Part shown: positions 6,773-14,333 of the stretch, one piece after another
Position numbering within the stretch: the stretch's first letter is position 1
How the letters are laid out: each line of letters opens with the position of its first letter
Assembly: GCA_040771825.1 (NCBI GenBank)
Contig: JAXGZG010000004.1
Span: forward strand, 310,001-374,000
Reading direction: 5' to 3'
Origin: JAXGZG01 sp040771825
GTDB taxonomy: Bacteria > Bacillota > Sulfobacillia > Fermentithermobacillales > Fermentithermobacillaceae
Length of the DNA: 64,000 nucleotides
Notes under the pieces: generated by a model
The model's input: the letters and a program-made list of their open reading frames with translations, nothing else
Database searches by the model: none
Told to the model about the DNA's origin: nothing
Made by a program: the position numbers and the translations under genes

Positions 6773-7957
6773 ATGGCGAAGGACCAGAAGAAGACCAGGC
6801 GCGGACACGGTGAGGGCAGTATCACAAAACGGGCTGACGGCAAGTGGCAGGGCAGCGTCCTGACCGGCTATGACCCTGAAACGGGCAAACCGAAGCGGAC
6901 GTACTTCTACGGACGGACTCGCGCGGAAGTGCAGATAAAGGTTAGCGACCTCACGGCGAAAGTACAGAAGGGTACCTACCGCGAGCCGGGCAAGATGACC
7001 GTTGCGGAATGGTTCGAAACCTGGCTACGGGACTATATGAAGCTATCCCTGCGGCCTACGACCTGGGAGAGCTACACCTGCCAGGTGAAGACGCATGTTG
7101 TCCCGGCGCTGGGGCACCTGAAGCTATCGGAACTTCAGACCATGCACCTGCAACGACTTTACAATGAGGCGCTGGAATCCGGGCGCAAAGACGGCAAGGG
7201 ACTTGCACCCAAGAGCGTGAGATACATACATACCATCATTCACGCTTGTCTTGAGCAGGCCCGGAAGGAACACCTACTGGCGTTCAATCCTGCTGGCGCT
7301 GTGACCCTCCCGAAGATGAACAAGAAGGAGATCCGCTTCTTGTCCACGCAGGAGATCACGGACTTCCTGGACGTTGCGAAGGACTCAAAACACTACGCGG
7401 CCTTCTACCTTGCGTTGAATACCGGCTTGCGGCGGGGCGAGATATTGGGCCTCCGATGGCGGGACGTTGACTTCGAGGAAGGGCGGCTTACCGTATCCCA
7501 AGCGCTTGTGAGAATAAGCGGGCAGGGGCTAGTCTTCCAGGAGCCGAAGACGAGCCTTTCTAGCAGAGTGGTGGACCTCTTCCCCGCCGTCCTGGACGTA
7601 TTGAAGCGGCACAAGCGGAAGCAGAACGAATGGCGGCTCATGGCAGGAGGCGCCTATAATACTGAGCTTGACCTTGTTTTCGCTACCGAACTAGGCGAGC
7701 CGGTGGACCCCAGGGCCTTCACGCGCGTCTTCGAACGGTTGATCGCAAAAGTGGGCATCAAGTGCTGTTTCCATGACTTGCGACATACCTTCGCCACAAT
7801 CGCCTTAGAGCAGGGCGTTGACACAAAGACCATCCAAGAGACTCTAGGGCACCATTCGGCGGCCTTCACGATGGACGTCTACTCCGGCGTGACGGCCAGG
7901 ATGAAACGGCAGGTAGCCGACAAAGTGGGTAGTCTTCTCGCGTCCCTAGCGCAATAA
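6773..7957 (+). CDS. int: Tyrosine site-specific integrase
   Basis: The 394-residue product has all three integrase domains. The N-terminal arm-binding domain is at about residues 10-60 (GEGSITKRADGKWQG and a YFYGRTRAEV motif), the SAM-like core-binding domain at about 65-160 (TVAEWFETWLRDY) and the catalytic domain at about 170-385. Catalytic residues visible are Arg in TGLRRGEILGLRW, His-x-x-Arg in CFHDLRHTFAT, the second His in LGHHS and the Tyr in MDVYSGV. ATG 6773 has GGAAGGAG 8 bp upstream; the earlier GTG 6764 overlaps it. It lies next to the intact tRNA-Pro and recombines the 45-bp att repeats. Confidence 0.95.
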   Translation: MAKDQKKTRRGHGEGSITKRADGKWQGSVLTGYDPETGKPKRTYFYGRTRAEVQIKVSDLTAKVQKGTYREPGKMTVAEWFETWLRDYMKLSLRPTTWESYTCQVKTHVVPALGHLKLSELQTMHLQRLYNEALESGRKDGKGLAPKSVRYIHTIIHACLEQARKEHLLAFNPAGAVTLPKMNKKEIRFLSTQEITDFLDVAKDSKHYAAFYLALNTGLRRGEILGLRWRDVDFEEGRLTVSQALVRISGQGLVFQEPKTSLSSRVVDLFPAVLDVLKRHKRKQNEWRLMAGGAYNTELDLVFATELGEPVDPRAFTRVFERLIAKVGIKCCFHDLRHTFATIALEQGVDTKTIQETLGHHSAAFTMDVYSGVTARMKRQVADKVGSLLASLAQ

Positions 7958-7978
7958 CGACCGTCCCTTTTGTCCCTT

Positions 7979-8018
7979 GCCTGGGCGGGTTTCGCGGCCT
8001 TCCCAGGCGCGTTTTTTT
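7979..8018 (+). terminator. Rho-independent terminator of the integrase
   Basis: GCCTGGG at 7979-7985 pairs with CCCAGGC at 8002-8008, followed by a run of seven T (8012-8018). Confidence 0.8.
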
Positions 8019-8021
8019 CCG

Positions 8022-8043
8022 TAGTGTGAGATTAGTGTGAGAT
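8022..8043. repeat. Tandem 11-bp repeats, candidate integrase arm sites
   Basis: TAGTGTGAGAT occurs twice back to back (8022-8032 and 8033-8043), between the integrase terminator and attR. A partial match TAGTGTGT lies near the other end of the element at 898-905. Integrase N-terminal domains bind short direct repeats in exactly this position in lambda/Tn916-type systems. Confidence 0.5.
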
Positions 8044-8113
8044 CCGGCGCTTGTTTTCCAGTTGTTGGTAAGTGGGAGGCTATCTGAAAGTGGCATCTAC
8101 CTGGGGAAAGAGA

Positions 8114-8158
8114 TGGTCGGGGCGACTGGACTTGAACCAGCGACCTCATGGTCCCGAA
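8114..8158. repeat. attR within the intact tRNA-Pro
   Basis: The right-hand copy of the 45-bp repeat at 725-769. It forms the 3' half (anticodon loop to CCA) of the tRNA-Pro gene, so the element's insertion regenerated a working tRNA. Confidence 0.93.
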
Positions 8159-8190
8159 CCATGCGCGCTACCAAGCTGCGCTACGCCCCG
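8114..8190 (-). tRNA. tRNA-Pro (anticodon CGG)
   Basis: Read on the minus strand, the 7-bp acceptor stem (CGGGGCG at 8184-8190 with CGCCCCG at 8118-8124) is perfect. The D arm (AGCGCAGCTTGGTAGCGC) and T arm (GGTTCAAGTCC) are canonical. The anticodon stem is CATGG/CCATG with loop TTCGGGA, giving anticodon CGG for proline. The CCA end is encoded (8114-8116). It is the integration target of the element to its left. Confidence 0.95.
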
Positions 8191-8379
8191 ACACCACATG
8201 ATTATAGCATTCACAGAGAGCAAGGAGCAATGCCTGCCTAGCTCTATTGCTACGGGACATTTATGTTGTCAACAGGGGGATGCGGTTTGAATGGCAAGGA
8301 AGCACGGAGGGTTTATGTCATTGAAAAGGAATTGAGGAGGATTCTAGGCGTGGCTCAGTGGAGAGCTGTACTAACCGGA

Positions 8380-8409
8380 AAAGAAAAGGCGGCGGCATCG
8401 CGCTGCCGC
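8380..8409 (-). terminator. Terminator of the phosphotransferase gene
   Basis: On the minus strand GCGGCA and TGCCGC form a 6-bp stem with a 6-nt loop, followed shortly by CTTTTCTTTT. It lies 26 bp beyond the stop codon of the minus-strand kinase-like gene. Confidence 0.6.
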
Positions 8410-8435
8410 TCACTAAAACCCCGAAGGGTGGCAGT

Positions 8436-9464
8436 CTAAAGTAGCGACGCGAAGTTGATCGGCGCGTACGGTTTCCGGCTCTCAATCTTCTCTCTTCGGT
8501 TCTTCATATAGGCTTGTCCCCACGCTCCTAGTTCAGCGAGCTCGCCGCTACGTAGGATGGCCATGTAGAGATCGACCTCCCTGAACCTTAGGAAGTGTGG
8601 AATCTCTTGAAGCCACTTAGGGTCGAGCCGATTCTCTTCCATGTATCCCTTCATGAAGTTGGTGAAGAAGGTTACTCCCTTCGCCACGTCTTCATCGGAC
8701 ACGCAGTCCACAGGGAGAGCATAGAAGATAGACATCGCGATGTCGTAGATGAACCAAGAGTACTGGCAGTCGTCGAAGTCAAACAGTGTAATCCGACCAT
8801 CATCCACGAAGAAGTTGCCGCTGTGGAAATCCACGTGAATTAGTCCGTAGGAGTCACGACAGCGGGCAAGCCCCCGGAAGTGCTCAACCAACTCCAGGTA
8901 TCTGGATACTACCGTAGTCTCGGTCTCGGGTAGGTCGTCAAATGTCGAAGGACCTTCGCTGTCCCAGTCCGGGCGACGGAAGGCCGGGGCCGATGGGGTA
9001 TAGTCCTTGGCCAGACTGTGCATGCGGCCCATGAACCGTCCCATACTCTGGAACAGTTCCGGAGTCCAACCGGCCTTCTTAGGCGGCTGCCCCTCCGCTC
9101 GCTCATAAGAAGCTACCGTAAAGTAGCCGTGCTCGCCTACCCTGGGCTGACTGGCCGGAGAACTGCCGCTTTCATTCCCGATGACCTCCACCAAGTTGCC
9201 GGCGCAAGAGCGCACCGGACGCGCGACAGACAGCCCGCCGGCTGCCAGGTAAGATAGCCATTCCATTTCTCCCATAATCATCTCCCAAGTCCGGTGTGAA
9301 CTGTGGGAGACGCGCAGTATGTACCCGGCTCCGTTTCGGGCGTACCCATAGATAAAACTCTCGAAGCCATCCAGCTCTTCTAGATTCTCTCTTTGTATCT
9401 GGTACCGAGCAAGAGCTTCGGTCAGGATAGCCTCGTCGTAGACATCCTTAATCCACTTTTCCAT
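8436..9464 (-). CDS. Aminoglycoside-phosphotransferase-family kinase
   Basis: A 342-residue protein of the APH/choline-kinase superfamily. The Brenner loop is visible as LIHVDFHSGNFFV (catalytic Asp, Mg-binding Asn), followed 15 residues later by LFDFDDCQYSWFIYDIA, the DFD metal site. The N-lobe has GAGYILRVSHS, with Arg where the usual ATP-contacting Lys is expected. The length fits homoserine-kinase-like or fructosamine-kinase-like members. The substrate cannot be read from the sequence, and antibiotic resistance should not be assumed. ATG 9464 has GAGGAGG upstream; longer in-frame starts lack it. It is divergent from the acetyltransferase gene at 9651. Confidence 0.85.
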   Translation of the reverse strand: MEKWIKDVYDEAILTEALARYQIQRENLEELDGFESFIYGYARNGAGYILRVSHSSHRTWEMIMGEMEWLSYLAAGGLSVARPVRSCAGNLVEVIGNESGSSPASQPRVGEHGYFTVASYERAEGQPPKKAGWTPELFQSMGRFMGRMHSLAKDYTPSAPAFRRPDWDSEGPSTFDDLPETETTVVSRYLELVEHFRGLARCRDSYGLIHVDFHSGNFFVDDGRITLFDFDDCQYSWFIYDIAMSIFYALPVDCVSDEDVAKGVTFFTNFMKGYMEENRLDPKWLQEIPHFLRFREVDLYMAILRSGELAELGAWGQAYMKNRREKIESRKPYAPINFASLL

Positions 9465-9650
9465 CTGGGATGACCTCCTCAAGTTAGCCAGTTCAGTTTC
9501 GCCGGAGACCCGGACGCCTCCTGCAACTGACGCAACCGCGACATGCGCGACCATGCGTAATTACGTGTGACTAACCGCTTTGTTTGACGTACGACTCCAT
9601 GTGCAAGTTCGCACTCATCAAAATAGCAGGACGAAAGAGGAGACACCGCC

Positions 9651-10607
9651 ATGACGAAGAATTTCACGCTTCGGCCCGTCCAGGAGTCAGACTTCCCGGG
9701 AATCGCGGCCATCGAGACGGCCATCGGCCCCGAAGCCGCTGACCCGAGGCAACTAGCAAAATGGGAAAGGTTGGGGCACGTGGATCCGAAGTACCCCGTG
9801 GATTGGTTCACAGCCATCGCTCCAGACGGGACCGTAGCAGGTTTTGGGTCGGCGGGCAAGGGCGATTGGCTAGGCCCCGAAAAGTGCCGGATATCCATTG
9901 GCGTTTTGCCTGCTTATCGCAGGCGCGGGCTGGGTTCCCGCCTTTTGGGGTACTCCGAAGCGGTCGTCGCCCAGTATTCTCCGAAGTCGGTCTCGGTGTC
10001 TTGCCGCGGTACCGATGACGAGTCCTACCAATGGGGGCTCCGCAGGGGTTTTGGCTTCGTTAGGCAAAGGACCGAGTCTGTCCTCGATCTCGCCCAATTC
10101 GATCCGACGCGCTTCGCGGATCGCGTAAACCGAGTGTCTGACCAGGGCCTAGAAGTGCTGGCCCTTCCGCTGAAACAGGCGGAGCCGTACTGGCGAGGGC
10201 TGTACGAGATATCCACAAGCACTTTCAGCGACGTACCGTTCACGGCCGCAGACTCCGAATCGGCAAGTTATGAGACTTGGCTTGAGGAGTACCTTAGCAC
10301 GGTTGGCGAGACTCTAGTAGTTCTTGCTCTCGACCAGGGGAAAGTGGTTGGGATGACCGACATTCAACTTCCCACTGTGGAAGGTCAGGGCGCGGGGATA
10401 GGCTACACAGGGGTGCTCAAGTCCCATCGCGGTCGCGGACTGGCCTGGTGCCTGAAGGTTCGGGGCGCCAGTGCAGCCAAGGAAGCCGGCGCGAAGTCGC
10501 TTCGCACGCACAACGACCCGGGTAACTCGGCTATCCTGGCTATCAACGACCAACTAGGGTTTCAGTGGTTACCTGGACCGAGGATACTGGAAAAGAAGAT
10601 GCGGTAG
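9651..10607 (+). CDS. Tandem two-domain GNAT N-acetyltransferase
   Basis: The 318-residue product holds two GNAT domains. The first (residues about 5-150) has the acetyl-CoA loop YRRRGLGSRLL after the strand ISIGVLP. The second (about 160-318) has HRGRGLAWCLK after IGYTGVL. Both keep the (R/Q)xxGx(G/A) pyrophosphate-binding signature, so both may bind acetyl-CoA. Two-domain GNATs include mycothiol synthase, but that role is not supported here. ATG 9651 is preceded by GAGGAG at 8 bp. It is convergent with the beta-propeller gene. The acceptor substrate is unknown. Confidence 0.85.
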   Translation: MTKNFTLRPVQESDFPGIAAIETAIGPEAADPRQLAKWERLGHVDPKYPVDWFTAIAPDGTVAGFGSAGKGDWLGPEKCRISIGVLPAYRRRGLGSRLLGYSEAVVAQYSPKSVSVSCRGTDDESYQWGLRRGFGFVRQRTESVLDLAQFDPTRFADRVNRVSDQGLEVLALPLKQAEPYWRGLYEISTSTFSDVPFTAADSESASYETWLEEYLSTVGETLVVLALDQGKVVGMTDIQLPTVEGQGAGIGYTGVLKSHRGRGLAWCLKVRGASAAKEAGAKSLRTHNDPGNSAILAINDQLGFQWLPGPRILEKKMR

Positions 10608-10621
10608 GCAGTCATGAGACG

Positions 10622-10702
10622 ATAGGCGCGTTCTCGTAGGCTGAGGAACGCTCTCATCTAGCGAGGATGGCGAATCCGGAAATACATAGGCGCACTCTCG
10701 TA
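10622..10702. repeat. Pair of 17-bp near-identical direct repeats
   Basis: ATAGGCGCGTTCTCGTA (10622-10638) and ATAGGCGCACTCTCGTA (10686-10702) differ at two central bases. They sit in the short intergenic space between two convergent genes. No function is apparent. Confidence 0.45.
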
Positions 10703-10768
10703 AGTAATAGACCGTCTCACCCCAGTTCAGCTCCATAGCGAGCGGGTCTGGGGTGGGCACGCCATTCC

Positions 10769-12436
10769 CTACTTCGCTGGCGTCTCTTCACTGTACATTG
10801 AGCGGACGGTGACCTTGTTGTTGGATTCGCCGACTATCTCGCAAGTAACGAGGATGTCCTCACTGAAGCCAATGACCGCTGTGTAGTTGCCGGCCCACTC
10901 GTCGGCCCGCCTAATCTCCTTGGAGGAGAGCAACCACAGCCCTGACCCCTTGGTTGGAGACCATATGACAGCAGCCAAAGCCTCACCGAAAACGGGGAGC
11001 TCGGGGCAGGCCTCCCAGTAGCCGTCAGCAACTTTGACCGGTTCGCCTTCTTCGGATTGGATATCTGTCTTACCCGGCGCCCCGTACCACACCGACGATT
11101 CGCTGGTCACGCTGCTTACCTGATAGAATACTCCTTTGCTCTGAGGGTCAAAAGATATCGGTGACACTTCTAAGTCGCCTTGGTACGATTCCGCATCCAC
11201 GTTTGCCAGTCTCACAGGTGTGCCAGCTTCAAGCGCGTTCGCGGAGTAAACCGTGTTCCAAATAATCTGAGAGATTCCCAAGCCGCCCTCCTTAACCGCG
11301 ACTGGCTCGGGAACTGTCTCGGGTCTGGGTCCTGCAGCAAACGCGATAGACTTGGAATCAGGAGACCACCGGAAGTTGGTCAGCACTTTGCCTTCGAGTG
11401 AGATCGTGTTAACGGTCTCTCCGGACCGATTCAGCACTACTACGGTTGTGGCGACGGGCCTCGGACCGCCGCCGCCAGGGTAAACGGCGTATTCGATCCA
11501 CGAAGTGCCGACTTTTCCGGCAAGCCTTTCGACGCTGTACATGGCCACATACTGACCGTCGGGAGACCAGGCGGGATAGAAGCACATGGTGTCTTCATTC
11601 AGGGCGAACGGCCTCTCAACCCCGTTGATGGTGTCGAGGTAGTAGACGCCTTGCTCGCCGTCGGCATCATGGAGTTCGTAGACGAAGGCCGACACATCCG
11701 GCGACATCGCGGCCTGAAACGTCGAATAGTGGGTAGGCAGATCGCCCTTCACGAGCCTAGCTGTCCCGGACTTCATATCAACGCTCCAGACGGCCTCTGG
11801 TATGTCCAGTGTAAGCACCGCCTTCTTGGGCAGGTAACTGAGGTTTTGGATGTATCCTCCGGCTAACGGGATGAAAGATATCTCTTCACTCCTGCCGGTA
11901 GAGATGTCCCCGGCATAGACGCTGATGCCCCGCTGGCCCTTGTTCGGACCCTGGACCTGCCGCCCGACCACCAGGAAAGCGCACTCGGTTTCCGATATCC
12001 AGCCTACTCTCTTGAACTCCAGAGACGACATCTCTAGATCGGAGTTGTCCACTCTGTACATAAAGACTTCTTGGCCGGCGCTTTCGGCTGCACTTCCCAC
12101 CGTGTTTCCCGCAGTCAACGGGGCATCGACCAGCGGGACGGCGGTAACCACGTATTCCTCCGGTCCCGGCCGCGTTACCAACATGAACTTGCCGTCCGGC
12201 GAGATGGCTGTAAAAGCGCCTTCTGGAGAGATCCACCGGTCCACCGACCAGGACTTCACGGTCTTGGGATCAAGCACCTTTCGACTCACCAGTGCCGGAG
12301 GCTCGCATCCGGACATCGTTACTACGACTGCAGCCAAGACCGTGGCTACGATGATGATTGGGGCAATGCCAAAAGCGGTTCGGCTTCGTCCGGGTAGTCT
12401 GGACAAGTCTATCATTTGTTTGGTCAAGTCAGGCAT
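10769..12436 (-). CDS. Beta-propeller (PD40/TolB-like) lipoprotein
   Basis: The 555-residue product begins with a hydrophobic signal (residues 23-42) ending in a lipobox TMSGC44, so it is probably lipid-anchored outside the membrane. The mature part has repeated PD40-type blades with the motif SPDG/SPDS (ISPDGKFMLV, YPAWSPDGQYVAMY, FRWSPDSKSIAFA), as in TolB and dipeptidyl-peptidase propellers. No peptidase domain follows, so it is a stand-alone propeller, likely a binding or scaffold protein. AGGAG directly abuts ATG 12436, while TTG 12427 has ideal spacing, so the true start may be three codons in. Confidence 0.75.
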   Translation of the reverse strand: MPDLTKQMIDLSRLPGRSRTAFGIAPIIIVATVLAAVVVTMSGCEPPALVSRKVLDPKTVKSWSVDRWISPEGAFTAISPDGKFMLVTRPGPEEYVVTAVPLVDAPLTAGNTVGSAAESAGQEVFMYRVDNSDLEMSSLEFKRVGWISETECAFLVVGRQVQGPNKGQRGISVYAGDISTGRSEEISFIPLAGGYIQNLSYLPKKAVLTLDIPEAVWSVDMKSGTARLVKGDLPTHYSTFQAAMSPDVSAFVYELHDADGEQGVYYLDTINGVERPFALNEDTMCFYPAWSPDGQYVAMYSVERLAGKVGTSWIEYAVYPGGGGPRPVATTVVVLNRSGETVNTISLEGKVLTNFRWSPDSKSIAFAAGPRPETVPEPVAVKEGGLGISQIIWNTVYSANALEAGTPVRLANVDAESYQGDLEVSPISFDPQSKGVFYQVSSVTSESSVWYGAPGKTDIQSEEGEPVKVADGYWEACPELPVFGEALAAVIWSPTKGSGLWLLSSKEIRRADEWAGNYTAVIGFSEDILVTCEIVGESNNKVTVRSMYSEETPAK

Positions 12437-12553
12437 CTCCTAAACCGAGCGTCTCCAGGAGCAGTCACTGTTTTAATTATGGCATCCGCAGAGAACAACG
12501 GGCAATACCTAACCGGCGAGCAACGCCCCAGATACTGGTTTTCCCTGCTATGC

Positions 12554-12559
12554 TATAAT
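12554..12559 (+). promoter_or_regulatory. Extended -10 promoter element
   Basis: TGCTATAAT gives a perfect -10 hexamer with the extended TGN motif, 135 bp upstream of the MFS-LuxR gene. The -35 region is weak, as is usual for extended -10 promoters. Confidence 0.45.
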
Positions 12560-12693
12560 ATTCTCATACAGAATCGTGACCTCTATTACGAGGATCGAGG
12601 AGCCTCCATAGCCGACAATCTATGGCGTTCTGAGACTTCCGGCTTTGACTAGCGGGTCAAAACAGAAGGGCTGCCGGTGAACAAGGGGGCACA

Positions 12694-14103
12694 ATGAGCA
12701 GAATGCGTTTTTCTCCTCGCATCATTTCGGTTGTCGCTTTCTCCTTCCTGTTTGCGTACTTGCTGTCTTTTCTGTTTGAGGGACAGGTGCTTTACGGCGT
12801 AATAGACAACTTTGGCGCACAGGCCCATACATACATTCTTTCCGCAATCCTAGCGCACTTTACGGGGCTTTTTTCCTGCGGCTACCTCGCAAAATCGCTG
12901 CAGACGGCTCAACGCATAATGATCGGAGGAATGCTGGTCTGCCTTATCGCCACAGCGCCGTTTTTCTTCCGTCCGTCAGCTTTCTGGTTTGCGGGATTGA
13001 CTCTAGCGGGCTATGCCGGAGGCTGCGCGGTTGCGGCGTGGGGCTATTTTCTTAGAACTTACACGCCAAAAAACGAACGGATCAAATCCTGCGCCGACGT
13101 ACTGATACTCTCCAATATCATCATGATCGGAATCAACGTGGTGGCAATGAATGGCTCTCCCTTTGTCGGGCTGGCTCTCTCCATGCTCTGCCTCGTCATC
13201 GGGGCCGCATTCACATGGCTACTGCCCGTTGATATGGTGAAAACGCAGCCGCATGGCGGCGGACACAAGCCCCCTGGCGATTTGAAAACACCTATGGCAG
13301 TACTGTGCCTGTTTGTCGCGGTGATAACCGTCAACTCGGGACTCATGTACCAAGTCATCAATCCGGCGTTTCTTCATCTGACGGGACTGGTAAGCTGGTA
13401 TTGGGCCGTGCCTTACATTGTGGCCCTTACTTTCATGCGAAATCTTCCGTTCAAAGGAAGGCGGCCTCTGTTCCTGCATATCGGCATGGGCATGATTGTG
13501 GCGGTGTTCATTGCCTTCATGCTGCTTGGGCGCAATGCTGCGGATTATCTCGTTATCGACACTCTGATGCTAGGTGCCTGCGGCATCTTCGATTTGTTTT
13601 GGTGGAGCATCATCGGTGAGATGCTGGACTACGCCGAAAACCCCGTCAAGGTGTTTGGCATTGGCCTGTCAGCCAATGTGTTCGGCGTTCTGTGCGGTGA
13701 CGTACTGGGTGTGGGCATCACTTCTATACAGCTACCGGGCGCGGAGGTAACGGTCATTGCGCTCACAGTAGTCTGCGTTACCCTGGTCATACTGCCGCCC
13801 CTGAACCGTCAGCTGGTAATGCTTCTCAAGAGTCATGCCTACCTAACCGCATATGAACACATGGACGAAGAGCAGCGGGGAATCATCATTCACAAGACCA
13901 AGATGATAACCCCCCTAACCGAACGAGAGCAGGAAGTACTCCATCTAATTCTATCCGGCAAGTCCAACAAGGAAATAGCGGCGGCTCTGTATATCACCGA
14001 GAGCACCGTAAAGACCCATGCGCGCAATATCTACTCCAAATACGATGTGGGCAGCCGTGCTGAGCTTATCAGCACCATCCTCAAGAACCAAGCCGACGCT
14101 TAG
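12694..14103 (+). CDS. Membrane-bound LuxR regulator with MFS-like sensor domain
   Basis: The first 390 residues are an MFS-like set of about 12 hydrophobic helices. The C-terminal region from residue about 408 is a LuxR HTH: LTEREQEVLHLILSGKSNKE, then IAAALYITESTVKTHARNIY and the final SRAELISTI. This is a one-component membrane-tethered regulator, and the transporter-like part probably senses rather than transports. Such MFS-LuxR fusions are especially numerous in Coriobacteriia. ATG 12694 has AAGGGGG upstream, and a terminator follows. The large SLH beta-helix gene next door is a plausible target. Confidence 0.88.
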   Translation: MSRMRFSPRIISVVAFSFLFAYLLSFLFEGQVLYGVIDNFGAQAHTYILSAILAHFTGLFSCGYLAKSLQTAQRIMIGGMLVCLIATAPFFFRPSAFWFAGLTLAGYAGGCAVAAWGYFLRTYTPKNERIKSCADVLILSNIIMIGINVVAMNGSPFVGLALSMLCLVIGAAFTWLLPVDMVKTQPHGGGHKPPGDLKTPMAVLCLFVAVITVNSGLMYQVINPAFLHLTGLVSWYWAVPYIVALTFMRNLPFKGRRPLFLHIGMGMIVAVFIAFMLLGRNAADYLVIDTLMLGACGIFDLFWWSIIGEMLDYAENPVKVFGIGLSANVFGVLCGDVLGVGITSIQLPGAEVTVIALTVVCVTLVILPPLNRQLVMLLKSHAYLTAYEHMDEEQRGIIIHKTKMITPLTEREQEVLHLILSGKSNKEIAAALYITESTVKTHARNIYSKYDVGSRAELISTILKNQADA

Positions 14104-14137
14104 TCTAAACACCGCATAGACGCTGAGGTTCAACTGG

Positions 14138-14166
14138 CCACTCATACCAAAGTGCGAGTGGTTTTT
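14138..14166 (+). terminator. Terminator of the MFS-LuxR gene
   Basis: CCACTC (14138-14143) pairs with GAGTGG (14156-14161), followed by TTTTT. Confidence 0.75.
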
Positions 14167-14333
14167 CTGCGTGAAATCCACCTTTCGGACGATGAAATGC
14201 GCTCCTCCTTTACCCAATATGGGATCGGGAAAGTCTGAAAACCCGCGATACGCGTTTTCGGCTCTGGGATGAGCCCTAGGCGCTATCTTGGAGTCAAACG
14301 CCGAAAAGACAATCAAAGAAAAGGGGACTGATC

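Larger units (their letters stand above)
725..8158. mobile_element. Integrated element in tRNA-Pro, satellite-like
   Basis: The element is bounded by the 45-bp direct repeats 725-769 and 8114-8158. It contains, left to right: an unknown minus-strand gene, an HTH protein, a small unknown, a primase/helicase-type ATPase, a small basic protein, an HExxH protein, a small unknown, a P27-like small terminase, a second HTH (excisionase-like) protein, another small unknown and a tyrosine integrase next to the intact tRNA. There are no capsid, portal, large terminase, tail, lysis or conjugation genes. Known phage satellites (phage-inducible chromosomal islands) share this kit of integrase, regulators, primase and small terminase, so a satellite is the best reading. 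A decayed prophage or a simple integrative plasmid are alternatives. Positions 770-920 at the left end hold no gene I can support. Confidence 0.85.

Noticed and set aside
8436..9464. Antibiotic resistance gene
   Set aside because: Only general phosphotransferase motifs are visible; substrate cannot be inferred.
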